Part shown: positions 44,801-57,129 of the stretch, in pieces
Position numbering within the stretch: the first letter of the stretch is position 1
How the letters are laid out: the number at the start of each line of letters is the position of its first letter
From: Lamellibrachia columna
Lineage: Eukaryota; Annelida; Polychaeta; Sabellida; Siboglinidae
Direction: 5' to 3'
DNA length: 64,000 nt
NCBI GenBank assembly: GCA_963662155.1
Contig: OY759268.1
Location: 53,367,957-53,431,956, forward strand
The notes under the pieces: generated by a model
Seen by the model: the letters and a program-made list of their open reading frames with translations, nothing else
The model's database searches: none
Told to the model about the DNA's origin: nothing
Program-made: the position numbers and the translations under genes

Positions 44801-47220
44801 GACAGTATGTTAAATAAGACAAGACAAGAGTATATTTTCAAATATTCGACCATTATTCGACCACGTTAGCCCTAGACAAGGCTATTTGGAGTTAAATGTT
44901 AACAGTCATAATAAACTTACGCTCTGTAGGAGTTAGGGGTGCTATGATATGGAATATTTTAACATAATACTAGAGTTTAATGGGTACTCAACAATGAATT
45001 ACAAATGTATATTAACACAATTTATATTATAATATAATGATGTTAATATATAACATATCTCACGGTCACGATTAGTTTTCAATACCACCTGCACACTGTT
45101 TTGTATTTATTACTAATATGTTATACCCTGATTGTTCCCTTAAGTTATTAGATCAGATTTCGCTCTACTTTGCTTTGTAGATGCACTTATTGTAAGCAGC
45201 TACACTAAATTGGAAAGATATTCATCGAGGCGTGTGTGGATTGATGAGACCCTCGGTGGAAAGGCGGCTTATGTTGTGTCGACTAAATGGTCAAGTAGTC
45301 AGGACACAACTTTGCTAATATTGGGGTTGGAGAGTAGTGCGTTACACCGTTAGATTCGTCATTAAGCTGCCCGTCCTACGCAATATTCTTAAGAGAGTAC
45401 GCCCGTTCGGAAATGACAACTTTACGGTAATAAAAATCAGAGCAGCTCGACTGGCTTAGTCCTACCCGAGAAAGCAATTTAACTATGTCCGAACGGGCGC
45501 ACGTAATCGCAGACTTGAGCAGGATGTTTGCATCCGTAAGCAACCGCTATTAATTGTGCCCGAGCGAACTTAGTATAGGGGACACAAGTCTCGTCAGCCG
45601 CCATGTTGGTTTTATGCAAATTTGCTCATAAATGTCACTTTCGGACCTCAACGATACGCTGCCCGCTATGGCATTTCAGAAAATAAACACATTTGGAATT
45701 AAAACAGAGAGAACAAACAATAACACATTTATTATATTATTTATTAAAACAACTAGCATAAAAATGTGACACTAGTAATACCAATGGTTTATTTTATAGT
45801 GACCTATAGCGTGTTACGGTGTGCACAACTTCGGGGCCGGAAGTGCATTACCTCGTCAACTAACGCCTCGAAACAAGAATCACGTGCGTCGCCTATTATC
45901 ACAAAGTAACATCTGCTTCCGAAATACTGGCTACGAGCGACGGGCATCCACCTGGAGGATGCCATTGTCACTAAGCAATCGTTGATTCGTTCATTCGGTC
46001 GATCATTTGTTAAATTCCTTAAGGCAAACAAAATGCAGTACGGTCGAACGTGTCTGATTCCTTGTACGGCTATATTCGCTCACCAAATGAAAATCTATCT
46101 GTAAACACCTGATCCCATACTTTCCAGTAGGACATGAACATGCTGTTTGTGTCCAAACGCAACTTAAATCAATATAATATATATCACCCTTAACTCCTTC
46201 AGAGAGCATGGTTATTATAACTTATGACATTTATCTCCAAACAGCCATGTCTGGGGCTAATATATGAGTGATATATTGTCTCGCCTTGTACTTTGTATAA
46301 TAGAAATGAGATTGGGGGTCAATTTCATCTATTGTTTCAATATGACACTCTAAGAGACCAAAGAAATACATTTCTGACTAGACATTTCATTAATCACCCC
46401 AATAATGTCAAGTTCTCTCTGTGTAAGAATTTGTAAATTGATCAAAATTATAATAGGAAAGTTTAACTTACATTGACTGTTCTTATTACTTTAAAAGTTA
46501 AGAGTACTTGCAAGTACCTTGGGTATTGTAAATTTATCTCATACACCATTGTATGGTAATAGAGATTAAAACTTGACTTGACTTGAAATGACTTGACACC
46601 AAAGGACATCGCATGAATCTCGTTTCATCTAGTTTCATCTAGTTTCATCTAGTTTCATCTAGTTTCATCTAGTTTCATCTAGTTTCATCCTTTATACAAA
46701 TAACGGCTACATAAATAATTAATAAATGTTCAACTTAAATGGTAGATTATAAGATATCTAATAAACTAAAAGACTTTAAAGACTAAAAAGAATTTAAATC
46801 ACTTGCTGCCTCATAAGGCGCTGATTATATATTTAGAGACACGCACGCACGTACGCACGCACGCACGCACGCATACACACACACACACACACACACAATT
46901 CTTAGTTACCGAAAAAGTGTGATAATACCTTTTTGAATCAAAACCAATATCCTTTGATGACCGTGTCTTCGTATGTCTGGGATCAGACAACTGGACACAA
47001 ATTCGCAGTACGCTGAATTTGTGTTGCGACCTTTATGAATACACCGAGTATTACGCCTAACCAAAACCTTTGTAGTGCAAAATAAGTTTAATAAATTGTG
47101 GATAACAATTTAACAACAATACATGTTATCATTAAAAAATAAAAACATGGATATAAAATTAGATTCCGTGATAGTAGCCCATGAAGGAGTAGGCAAATGC
47201 GTACTGCGCATTGAGTAATA
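44800..47220. other. No gene recognised; several small repeats
   Basis: It contains an inverted pair CGCCCGTTCGG / CCGAACGGGCG (about 45404 and 45488) about 85 bp apart. There are seven copies of the 10-mer GTTTCATCTA (46621-46690) and an (ACGC)n(AC)n tract (46842-46898). A block at 46050-46170 (CACCAAATGAAAATCTATCT ... TGCTG.TTG.GTCCAAAC) recurs at 52370-52455. Open frames on the minus strand (75 and 68 codons near 45804-46209) lack recognisable domains. Confidence 0.5.
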
Positions 47221-47221
47221 C

Positions 47222-47392
47222 ACCAATACCAGCGCAGTCATCTACGTGACCTTTCCTCATCCCATCAATCGTGCTGCCGTCAATACCAGCGCAGTCATCT
47301 ACGTGACCTTTCCTCATCCCATCAATCGTGCTGCCGTCAATACCAGCGCAGTCATCTACGTGACCTTTCCTCATCCCATCAATCGTGCTGCC
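47222..47392. repeat. 57-bp tandem repeat, 3 copies
   Basis: Three identical units start CAATACCAGCGCAGTCATCT. Both the unit length and the resulting minus-strand frame are multiples of three. Confidence 0.95.
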
Positions 47393-47639
47393 GTGTCAGA
47401 AGTAGCCGAGTTTTAGTTCAGTTGTCTTCTTCTTCTTGTTTTTATTAACTTTGTCCTACAAATAATTCGAACTAGTTATTCAATTTATATTTATTCTATT
47501 GTAACTATTAGAATTTTTAACTTACAAGAGTTATTATCGCAAACCACTTCAGTAGCAACGCCTACTTTTCGTAAAAACGTATCCGATGTAAACGTGCTTG
47601 GAAAGGAATCACTCATCACGCGCAATCACCACTTTCCTA

Positions 47640-47965
47640 GGAATTACTGTGCGTGTGCGTGCGTGTGCGTGCGCGCGCACGCGTGCATACGTGCGTGCCT
47701 GCGTGCTCTTGGGTGACATTGAGTTTTTGGGTCACACTGAGCTCTTGGGTCATACGGAACTCCTGAGTCACACTTAGTTGCTGGGTCAAATTGAAATCTT
47801 AGGTCACACTACACTCTTGATTCACACTGAGTTGTTGGGTCACTTGAAGGTCTTAAGCCATGCTTGAGCTCTTGGGTCATGCTGAATTCTTAAGTCATTC
47901 CGAGTTGTCTGGTCAAGTTGAGCTTTGAGGCCACGTGTGCTTAGATGTCACATTGTACCCTGTGG
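47640..47965. repeat. GTGC-rich tract and a second TTGGGTCACACTGAGCT minisatellite
   Basis: A GTGCGTGTGCGTGC tract (47650-47705) is followed by about 14 diverged units of the same 18-bp family as 17715-18660. Confidence 0.85.
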
Positions 47966-48089
47966 CCACACCGCGTTATATTTAAAGGAAACACATTACG
48001 TAGTTGGTCATTCTATCTTAAGTAAAACTTATACTCTTATATATTGTTAAACACAATTTCACGGTCAATTCTAATCTATTATCACCAGG

Positions 48090-48540
48090 TAGCACACAAA
48101 GTCGTCGTTTAATTTGTGTATTACACACCTGACTAATTTGGCATTACGAGGATCGTTACGATTTCCGCTTGCTATTCAAATCTTTCAACGACGTGACATT
48201 TGTAACAGCGGCCTAATGTTGATTATCATTGTCACAAAAGGTCACTTCATTGCTTGACTCTTTGTCGAGTTACCGAAATTCCGTCCGAGCCACGCACGGT
48301 TAGGTGAGAACGGCTATGGTAATAAATTACAAATTAATTATTTAGGACGCTTAAATGACGTTAATTTCGATTGCCCGATCGTCGGTCGATGACTCGTTAT
48401 ATTGGCCGCGTGATCCGGCGTCTACTCGTTGTATCTATTGTATCTACTTCCGCGGATCATATTTAAAACTCCATCCTCAAATGATTTAGCCAATCGCGCA
48501 TCCGGTTCGTTGATGTCCAAATGTTTAGTGTGGCAATAAT
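48090..48540 (-). repeat. Minus-strand copy of the 37.6-42.2 kb family
   Basis: It carries the reverse complements of AACATTAGGCCGCTG, CGGAATTTCGGTAACTCG, GATCCACGTAATGCCAAATT and GGACATCAACGAACCGGAT, in the expected reversed order. The 39-bp segment occurs once. Confidence 0.8.
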
Positions 48541-48784
48541 CATAATAAAATGAACGTGAGTACGTATGTTTGCTATGTTACTTCTCCTAGACGTTCTGGG
48601 TCGTCAAACTTTCAGCGGTTCTACGATCTACGACCCACGGTCTCAGTTTTATTTTTATCGAAGTTCACCCCGCTATTACGAACAATCGAATTATTCTTTG
48701 TTGTCATTAAGTACAGCTGTCCGTAACGCTACCCGAACAAATGCGTACAATTGTTGACAACGTTGTGCACGTTACCATAATTAG

Positions 48785-48918
48785 GGAATAATGCACTGTT
48801 TGTTGATGTCACTCGAGTGTTACAAATCATATAACATCACGAGTGTCGCAGGCATATAACATGTGATGTTATATGGCTGGTGACACTCGAGTGACATCAA
48901 CAAACAGTATGTTATTCC
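48785..48918. repeat. 134-bp foldback (MITE-like) element
   Basis: A 36-bp left arm (GGAATAATGCACTGTTTGTT...) and its inverted copy at the right end differ at about three positions. Inside, ATATAACATCAC and GTGATGTTATAT pair as well, so most of the element can fold. Confidence 0.85.
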
Positions 48919-49166
48919 TGTTATAACGGTTAATTATAACGGTTAATTAACACTTGATCGTGCTTGTTCACTTACTACAGTTGTAAGTTAGCTGCTGAGC
49001 CGGTTTCATGAAGCATTCCGATCGTTCGAAGGAACTGATGCGGACGTTTGACGCAGATTACACAAACCACAACAACAAGAGAAAACAGGCGTGACGTTCG
49101 AACAATCGCGTGTCTAGGCCAACGCGCGTATTCGGTCGCGTTCGAAATGATACAACCATCAGGCGA

Positions 49167-49300
49167 ATTCTCAGAACGAGGTTGCCGTTTGTTATTTGGG
49201 TTGATATATCACGGTAAAATAAATGCTCTAGACCAATCAGGTTGTCTTATTACCGTGCTGTATCCATTCAGATAATGCACAGCAGCCTCGTTCTGAGAAT
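49167..49300. repeat. 134-bp foldback with ATTCTCAGAACGAGG ends
   Basis: ATTCTCAGAACGAGGTTG (49167-49184) is inverted at 49283-49300. The interior ATCACGGTAAAATAA and TTATTACCGTGCTG also pair. Confidence 0.8.
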
Positions 49301-49740
49301 CCTATGTTAAACATACGTTTGTGAACGTCGAATGGATATCAACACGACCAGCCGTTGCATGACTGCCAGTATTATGTCTCGCAATCTCGAGAGATATTGA
49401 CTGGCAACACCAAGTACCAAGGCATAGATGGATATATATGTGATTAATATTGTTATCGTGACAGGCACTTACAAACTATTTGCTTAGCGTTTCAATGATC
49501 TGTCAACAAAATAACTGATCTTTACTTAGCAAAAAAGGTTACAATGCAAACAAGCCTTATTACCAAGTCAAATGAGAGTGTATGCCTCAAGCTGCTCGTA
49601 TTCCTGCACACGCAGGTCGCGCATGATTCATTTGTGTTTTTATGTGGATTTAATAACAATAGCCAAGGCCACTGACTTTCATTTGTACCCAAACTTTTTC
49701 ATATCAGATCAAACAGCAAGATTTTATGGCCAGAAAGATA

Positions 49741-50289
49741 AAATGTGGCCGGCTCCTCCCTGGTCCCCCTATAGAAGAATTGTTTATAAACAATGTGGCC
49801 GGCTCCTCCCTGGTCCCCCTATAGAAGAACTGTTTATAAACAATGTGGCCGGCTCCTCCCTGGTCCCCCTATAGAAGAACTGTTTATAAACAATGTGGCC
49901 GGTTCCTCCCTGGTCCCCCTATAGGAGAATTGTTTATAAACAATGTGGCCCGCTCCTCCCTGGTCCCCGTATAGAAGAACTGTTTATAAACAATGTGGCC
50001 GGCTCCTCCCTGGTCCCCCTATAGAAGGACTGTTTATAAACAATGTGGCCGGCTCCTCCCTGGTCCCCCTATAGAAGGACTGTTTATAAACAATGTGGCC
50101 GGCTCCTCCCTGGTCCCCCTATAGAAGAACTGTTTATAAACAATGTGGCCGGCTCCTCCCTGGTCACCCTATAGAAGGACTGTTTATAAACAATGTGGTC
50201 GGCTCCTCCCTGGTCCCCTATAGAAGAACTGTTTATAAACAATGTGGCCGGCTCCTCCCTGGTCCCCCTATAGAAGAACTGTTTATAAA
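49741..50289. repeat. 50-bp tandem repeat, 11 copies
   Basis: The unit AATGTGGCCGGCTCCTCCCT...GTTTATAAAC repeats every 50 bp, with one 49-bp unit near 50190. Variants are GAAGAAC/GAAGGAC. Confidence 0.95.
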
Positions 50290-50423
50290 AATAATATTAT
50301 ATAGATTACTACAAATTATATAAAATTAGTTTGAGTCTAATATTAATAATATGAATCTCTATAGCGCCTGAATCCAGTTAAAATAAAATGCTCTCGGGCG
50401 CTTTACATAAATTTGCTTATGTT

Positions 50424-50480
50424 AAATATGTATATGTATATGTATATGTGTATGTATACGTATATGTATATGTATATGTA
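50424..50480. repeat. (TATATG)n hexanucleotide tract
   Basis: About nine imperfect TATATG units. Confidence 0.9.
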
Positions 50481-51000
50481 GTTTAGAGAATAAACTGTGT
50501 AAAAACAGACAAGCTGGTTAAAACACATTCTAAATTTACAATAATAATGACAAATGCATTAAAATTTATAATGCATCTATATAATATATATGTCTACATG
50601 TTAAATTGTTACACCAAATAATCCTACGATAATCTACGCCTATTCCGGGTGTTGAACCCAAAACTCTTTCACTGAAATGCTTTCCTATGTTGCGTTTCCT
50701 TCTTTTTGCAGTTTTCATGTTTAGTAATGTTTCCACCTAGTTGCCTTTGCAATTCTGGCATTTAAGAACACACAAAGGCCTACAACTACACTATTGTTGA
50801 ATGGTGATAAATGTCGATAAACATGCTTTATAAATGGTTTAAAGCTATTAAATGCCACGCTGTTATCAATGTCATAATATTGTAATTGCAATATATCGGT
50901 CGCTCTATTTATTGCACGGCACTTAGAAAAGGGTCCGAAGGGAGAACGAACGACCTGTCAACTAATTCAGTCGGCGTGATAGAACTACTGTAGTAGTTGC
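50480..51000. other. Upstream flank of the DEG/ENaC gene
   Basis: AT-rich, with no open frame. The promoter of the channel gene should lie between here and 51077, but no TATA box or initiator stands out with confidence. Confidence 0.3.
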
Positions 51001-51076
51001 GCCGTGTATGCTCAGTTGTTTCGACATAACAACGACACCCGGACTATCTTGTAGCGACGTGTCCGTTTTTGTCGCC

Positions 51077-51243
51077 ATGGAAAGCACCAGCTCTATGATT
51101 GCGGCGTCGCCGCAGCGCTGTGGCGCCGGAGAGGAAACAGACGAACGAAGGAAGCGGTGGGGTCCTGCCTTAAAGACGTTCTGTGAAAAGACCACCTTTC
51201 ACGGGCTGCGAAACGTAACTGAGTCGACAAGCAACGCACGCAG
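51077..51243 (+). CDS. DEG/ENaC sodium channel, first coding exon
   Basis: It encodes a 55-residue cytoplasmic N-terminus starting MESTSSMIAASPQRC and containing 'LKTFCEKTTFHGLRNV'. The His-Gly pair is the conserved HG gating motif of the degenerin/epithelial sodium channel family (F.e.tt.HGl..i). The chosen ATG (51077) sits in GTCGCCATGG, a strong Kozak context. An in-frame ATG at 51008 would add 23 residues and is less likely. The exon ends at donor AG|GTGAGA (51244) with two bases of an Arg codon. These are completed by the G that opens the exon at 63632, restoring R-R-x-L-W at the start of TM1. The subfamily (ASIC-, FaNaC- or degenerin-like) cannot be told. Confidence 0.85.
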
Positions 51244-51283
51244 GTGAGACAGTTCCTGAAGTCTAACGTTACATGAACGATTT

Positions 51284-51710
51284 CTATCAGATGTTGGTCG
51301 TAGCGGTCGCTGATTGTCTACTGTGTAAAATATCGCACCAGATCGTGGTACAATTGGAACCAGTTCCACTTTTACCACGCAGTCGGAGCCACCAATTTCA
51401 ACATGAACGATATGTATCACATTTTGATCTTATCATGATACTATTAGAAATTGCGAGTACGACCTATTTACTACAGCCAATCACCAGTTGAGTTTTGATG
51501 AAAGGTCACGACGAGCTCCGTTAAACCTATGCGTCCAATTCCTTCTCGTTTGGCTCTAACAGAGCGTTGAGAATGTTTTCAGATTTATATCCAGTCCGGC
51601 ACCTGTCGGTCGTAGCGGTCGCCGATTGGCTACTGCGTGAAATATCGCACCCGGTTGTTGTAGAATTGGGACCAGTTCCAATTTTGCGACACAGTCGGAG
51701 CCACTAATTG
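51284..51710. repeat. ~105-bp diverged duplication
   Basis: GGTCGTAGCGGTCGCTGATT ... CAGTCGGAGCCACC at 51295-51392 recurs at 51607-51706 with about 15-20 differences. Both lie in the DEG/ENaC intron. Confidence 0.85.
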
Positions 51711-51762
51711 GCCCTGCTAATGAGTCTCGTCAAGACCGGGGATGTTTAAACGACGACCTGTA

Positions 51763-51778
51763 TGTCTGTGTGTGTGTG

Positions 51779-51877
<99 letters not shown>

Positions 51878-51878
51878 T
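51763..51878. repeat. (TG)n(TGCG)n microsatellite
   Basis: About 12 TG dinucleotides followed by about 21 TGCG tetranucleotides. Confidence 0.95.
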
Positions 51879-51943
51879 TTGAGGGAAACATTGTAGATCG
51901 TATTGCTTCTTTGTCACATTTCATAAAGTTGCTGATCTATGCA

Positions 51944-52000
51944 CCAGTGATTAGGGGTGGTATCATTAGGGGTGGTATCATTAGGGGTGGTATCATCAAA
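51944..52000. repeat. 18-bp repeat, 3 copies
   Basis: ATTAGGGGTGGTATC(A/T) units occur three times in tandem. Confidence 0.85.
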
Positions 52001-52687
52001 GTCCAAAACATGTACAGTGTTTAGTAAGGGTCCAAATCACCACCCACCCAATACGTTTTGTGGGACTTCAGACAATGCGCATATTACCAATCAAATTACC
52101 TTAATTTTAGTAAAGAAGTATAATCACGATATTCCATGTATTGAACATTAAACTGAATACAGCAATGTCGTGATGTTAAGAGGAAATAAAAGTAATGGTT
52201 TTGGGCCTACGCACATATAAAATGTATTAAAATTTATTAAAACATAAACATTTACAAATACAATTAAAATGAGGCCAGTTGTTTGTTAGGGAAACATTTT
52301 TGAACACACAACATCTTAATTACTGTTCGATAATCCTACGTCACTGGTGCAATAGTCTGGCACTATTCGCTCCCCAAATGAAAATATATTTGTAAGCACC
52401 TACTCCTATGCTTGTCAACAGGATATGGCCATGCTGCTTGCGTCCAAACTAAACTTAAGTTATACATGTTGGCCTTTGTTTACTAAACTAGTCCCTTCCA
52501 GACATGACTTCCTGTTGCATCGACACTTTGCGTTGGTTGTGTATATACCTGCCGCGATTAATACGTAATACGGTAATCAAGGTTACCCGATTTTATAGAA
52601 AATGTGTGTGAATTGGGGAGACGGTAGAATGCCTACAGATCCCCTGGATGATCGCATATGTCAACCGGTTAAGAATCCTCCACAGTC

Positions 52688-52823
52688 GTTGGTATAGCAC
52701 GTCACTCGTTGTGTCGGGCAGGGACGATTCGGCCAGAACTGGTAGCGACAGGTGAGTTGGTATAGCACGTCACTCTTTGTGTCGGGCAGGGACGATTCGG
52801 CCAGAACTGGTAGCGACAGGTGA
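52688..52823. repeat. 68-bp direct duplication
   Basis: GTTGGTATAGCACGTCACTC to GCGACAGGTGA occurs twice back to back, with one difference. Confidence 0.9.
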
Positions 52824-53099
52824 GTTGCTACTTTGCTCAACGCGGGTACCACCGTTTAAGTTATAGTCATCTGGCGGTTGTCGTTCATGAGCAGTTGGTT
52901 GAGGGTCCAGTCCGGTTGTGTTATCGCTGGATGTCGATGTTTGTCTGTGTACCTTCCTGTGAAGGGTAGCAGGTTGCCTCTTACTTTACGACACAAAAAA
53001 ACAAACAATACATGTTCACTTCTAAAAATAATATTGTTGTTGAACTATTCATGTGACGTTTGTCTAACCACTGATATATGTGATGTGGAGAGTGTGTCA

Positions 53100-53540
53100 G
53101 CCAGGAACATTGGCTTCCCCTCTAAATATACCATTTCAACATCATACCGTTGGAACGGCAGCATCATGCCTTTAAATCGTTTTGGTGCACTTCCTCGTGG
53201 TTTCTTCATAATGTTCTCTGGTGGTTTGTGGTCTGACAGTACGATGATCCCACGGTCAAAAGTACATTGGTGAAACCTCTCGGCCTCTTTCTATTTGCGG
53301 GTATCGTGCTTCGGTTTCGGATAGAGCTCGGCTTAAAAAAGCGACATGTCTCCCATCCTGAAGCAATGCAGCTCCATGAACGGGTTGTGATGCATCACAC
53401 ATAATTGTTAATTTTTGTCCGCGTCATAATATCGCAGCACTAACGAGCCGTTTGATTTCGAGGAATGCCTCTTCTTGTGCAATCGACCAGTTCCAATGAA
53501 CATCTTTCTTTGTGAGCTGCTGAGTCGGGATTGGAATATC
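53100..53540 (-). pseudogene. gypsy RNase H remnant
   Basis: The minus strand gives 'LTKKDVHWNWSIAQEEAF' (RT-RNase H connection), then pieces of RNase H with 'VLSDHKPPENI', 'APKRFKGMMLPFQRYDVEM' and 'VYLEGKPMFLADTLS'. Several stops and shifts are present. Confidence 0.75.
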
Positions 53541-53639
53541 GAAAGATAATTTACGAATCCGCGATATTGTTGCCGTCACATTTGTGTCAATTGAGACGTA
53601 TGCTTCTGCGGGTAAACAACCGAGTTCTCTGCCAAACAC

Positions 53640-54240
53640 ATATTAGTATTATGGCAGAGGGTCCAGTTGGTTTGCTACCACGGGCACTGACCGTTTTCTC
53701 TGTCGATAGTAATGATCTGTATTTCTTGTGCAGCACGAATTCCAAAGAAAGGTATGTGTGAAGTCTTCCTGCTCCACTACAACAAACGGCACATTGTAAG
53801 TTTGGTATATCGTTGGATTCCCCAGAATTGCACTCTCCAATCGGGGTCACTGTGGAATTGTTCCACATCGTAAACGTGTTCGTCGTTGGCGTCATTGGGC
53901 GTCAGATCAATTTCGCTTATATAAGATTCACTGATGCACCAGAATCAATCTGGAACACAATTATTTTATGCTTGATGGTGAAATCGACGTAAAATAAGGT
54001 CTCTTGTTGAGGTGACCGCGTAGACAGATCGTCCATGTTCTTGTGAAATGGTCAGAAAATGTGGATTTCTGTCATCCACGGTTGTGTCTGATTCAGTGTC
54101 CGAGTCCTCTGATTGACGGTTGACTGTATGCACCCTCCGCGTCTTTTTCGATTGGCACATCTTAGCGAAATGATTCCTCCTACCACATTTTCAGCACCGT
54201 TCTCCCAACGCTGGACACTTCTCTTTCTTTCTGGCATCGT
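53640..54240 (-). pseudogene. gypsy zinc knuckle and aspartic protease
   Basis: A Cys-rich segment with 'RRNHFAKMCQSKKTRRVH' (about 54195-54140) precedes an acidic linker. The protease motif 'FQIDSGASVNLI' (about 53965-53930) has the DSGA catalytic triad of retroviral-type aspartic proteases. 'NVPFVVVEQEDF' follows (about 53795). Shifts occur after each block. Confidence 0.8.
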
Positions 54241-54492
54241 CTCCGCCGCCGTTAACGCCGATGATTATACCACTGCCACGTACGTCGTTCGCCGACGTCG
54301 GCTCTTTTGTTGCAAATATAGACGCTAAGTTCGGTCTCTTCTGGATTTCACACTGTGCACGTCATCTGGTGGAATGTTAGCGGGTAATAGCGAGGTTATT
54401 TGTGACCACATTATCTCACCCACCACCTCTGCATATGTGTACGCACGATTTCTTCGTTAGCTTATCTGCAGCCAGTAATCTATTTCTAGTCG

Positions 54493-56787
54493 CTTTGCTG
54501 ACAACTCCCAGGACAATCATATATCGTACGAGGCTGTCTTTGCTGACAACTCCCAGGACAATCATATATCGTACGAGGCTGTCTTTGCTGACAACTCCCA
54601 GGACAATCATATATCGTACGAGGCTGTCTTTGCTGACAACTCCCGGGACAATCATATATCGTAAGAGGCTGTCTTTGCTGACAACTCCCAGGACAATCAT
54701 ATATCGTACGAGGCTGTCTTTGCTGACAACTCCCAGGACAATCATATATCGTACGAGGCTGTCTTTGCTGACAACTCCCAGGACAATCATATATCGTACG
54801 AGGCTGTCTTTGCTGACAACTCCCAGGACAATCATATATCGTAAGAGGCTGTCTTTGCTGACAACTCCCAGGACAATCATATATCGTACGAGGCTGTCTT
54901 TGCTGACAACTCCCAGGACAATCATATATCGTACGAGGCTGTCTTTGCTGACAACTCCCAGGACAATCATATATCGTACGAGGCTGTCTTTGCTGACAAC
55001 TCCCAGGACAATCATATATCGTACGAGGCTGTCTTTGCTGACAACTCCCAGGACAATCATATATCGTACGAGGCTGTCTTTGCTGACAACTCCCAGGACA
55101 ATCATATATCGTAAGAGGCTGTCTTTGCTGACAACTCCCAGGACAATCATATATCGTACGAGGCTATCTTTGCTGACAACTCCCAGGACAATCATATATC
55201 ATACGAGGCTGTCTTTGCTGACAACTCCCAGGACAATCATATATCGTATGAGGCTGTCTTTGCTGACAACTCCCAGGACAATGATATATCGTACGAGGCT
55301 ATCTTTGCTGACAACTCCCAGGACAATCATATATCGTACGAGGCTGTCTTTGCTGACAACTCCCAGGACAATCATATATCGTACGAGGCTGTCTTTGCTG
55401 ACAACTCCCAGGACAATCATATATCGTAAGAGGCTGTCTTTGCTGACAACTCCCAGGACAATCATATATCGTACGAGGCTGTCTTTGCTGACAACTCCCA
55501 GGACAATCATATATCGTACGAGGCTGTCTTTGCTGACAACTCCCAGGACAATCATATATCGTACGAGGCTATCTTTGCTGACATCTCCCAGGACAATCAT
55601 ATATCGTACGAGGCTGTCTTTGCTGACAACTCCCAGGACAATCATATATCGTATGAGGCTGTCTTTGCTGACAACTCCCAGGACAATCATATATCGTACG
55701 AGGCTATCTTTGCTGACAACTCCCAGGACAATCATATATCGTACGAGGCTATCTTTGCTGTAAACTCCCAGGACAATCATATATCGTACGAGGCTGTCTT
55801 TGCTGACAACTCCCAGGACAATCATATATCGTACGAGGCTGTCTTTGCTGACAACTCCCAGTACAATCATATATCGTACGAGGCTGTCTTTGCTGACAAC
55901 TCCCAGGACAATCATATATCGTACGAGGCTGTCTTTGCTGACAACTCCCAGTACAATCATATATCGTACGAGGCTGTCTTTGCTGACAACTCCCAGGACA
56001 ATCATATATCGTACGAGGCTGTCTTTGCTGACAACTCCCAGGACAATCATATATCGTACGAGGCTGTCTTTGCTGACAACTCCCAGGACAATCATATATC
56101 GTACGAGGCTGTCTTTGCTGACAACTCCCAGGACAATCATATATCGTACGAGGCTGTCTTTGCTGACAACTCCCAGGACAATCATATATCGTACGAGGTT
56201 GTCTTTGCTGACAACTCCCAGGACAATCATATATCGTACGAGGCTGTCTTTGCTGACAACTCCCAGGACAATCATATATCGTACGAGGCTGTCTTTGCTG
56301 ACAACTCCCAGGACAATCATATATCGTACGAGGCTGTCTTTGCTGACAACTCCCAGGACAATCATATATCGTACGAGGCTGTCTTTGCTGACAACTCCCA
56401 GGACAATCATATATCGTACGAGGCTGTCTTTGCTGACAACTCCCAGGACAATCATATATCGTACGAGGCTGTCTTTGCTGACAACTCCCAGGACAATCAT
56501 ATATCGTACGAGGCTGTCTTTGCTGACAACTCCCAGGACAATCATATATCGTACGAGGCTGTCTTTGCTGACAACTCCCAGGACAATCATATATCGTACG
56601 AGGCTGTCTTTGCTGACAACTCCCAGGACAATCATATATCGTACGAGGCTGTCTTTGCTGACAACTCCAAGGACAATCATATATCGTACGAGGCTGTCTT
56701 TGCTGACAACTCCCAGGACAATCATATATCGTACGAGGCTGTCTTTGCTGACAACTCCCAGGACAATCATATATCGTACGAGGCTAT
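54493..56787 (-). repeat. 45-bp minisatellite, exactly 51 units, derived from gypsy gag
   Basis: The array spans 2295 bp, which is 51 x 45. On the minus strand every unit reads DSLVRYMIVLGVVSK. Immediately before the array (minus sense) the frame carries gag residues 'LAALHNIGNKSNFKTWK', and immediately after it 'ATRNRLLAADKLTKKS' and 'VHICRGGG', as in a normal gag. The gypsy gag at 33.7 kb has this segment once ([15 protein letters not shown]). Units differ by single substitutions (for example GTACGAGG/GTAAGAGG, GGCTGT/GGCTAT). One unit has CTGTAAACT, which ends the plus-strand shadow frame at 55763. Confidence 0.95.
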
Positions 56788-56794
56788 CTTCCAT

Positions 56795-56990
56795 GTTTTG
56801 AAGTTACTCTTATTACCGATATTGTGGAGCGCTGCCAAACATGAGTAACACTTCTCGCCGATTTGTTGGTCTCTTGTAAAGAATACGTATCGTTCGTATG
56901 TCTCATTTGCTTCTCCCAGGCAGTAGTCCGTTCAGGTCCGGATGCGAGCGGCAATCAATCCCGTACTGAATCAGTACTACAGACAAAATG
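56795..56990 (-). pseudogene. gypsy gag, N-proximal part
   Basis: The minus strand encodes 'ETYERYVFFTRDQQIGEK' and 'LAALHNIGNKSNFKTWK'. It corresponds to the Y.KY.FF.R.Q..GE......L..LA..C.F pattern of gypsy gag. A one-base shift near 56795 separates it from the repeated segment. Confidence 0.75.
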
Positions 56991-57129
56991 CATAAACACA
57001 CGCCTGAAAAATGCTGGTCCAACCAGGCAATTTTATGTACCTTTGAAGCACATTAATAACTGGAACCAGAACTCTTGAGTTGTTGTTAGATGATGAAGAA
57101 AATACAAGAATCCTACGACCAGAACATCC

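Larger units (their letters stand above)
53090..56990 (-). mobile_element. Ty3/gypsy retrotransposon, minus strand, with gag expanded by a 45-bp repeat
   Basis: Right to left: the gag N-proximal part (56990-56790), a 51-unit repeat of one gag segment (56787-54493), the gag end (54490-54420), a zinc-knuckle region (about 54230-54150), an aspartic protease, and RNase H remnants (about 53540-53100). Most of the reverse transcriptase and all integrase are missing. No LTRs are recognised. It lies in the large intron of the DEG/ENaC gene, opposite to it. Confidence 0.85.

Noticed and set aside
54402..56801. Plus-strand frames of 453 and 333 codons
   Set aside because: Antisense shadows of the gag-derived 45-bp array. 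The meaningful frame is on the minus strand.
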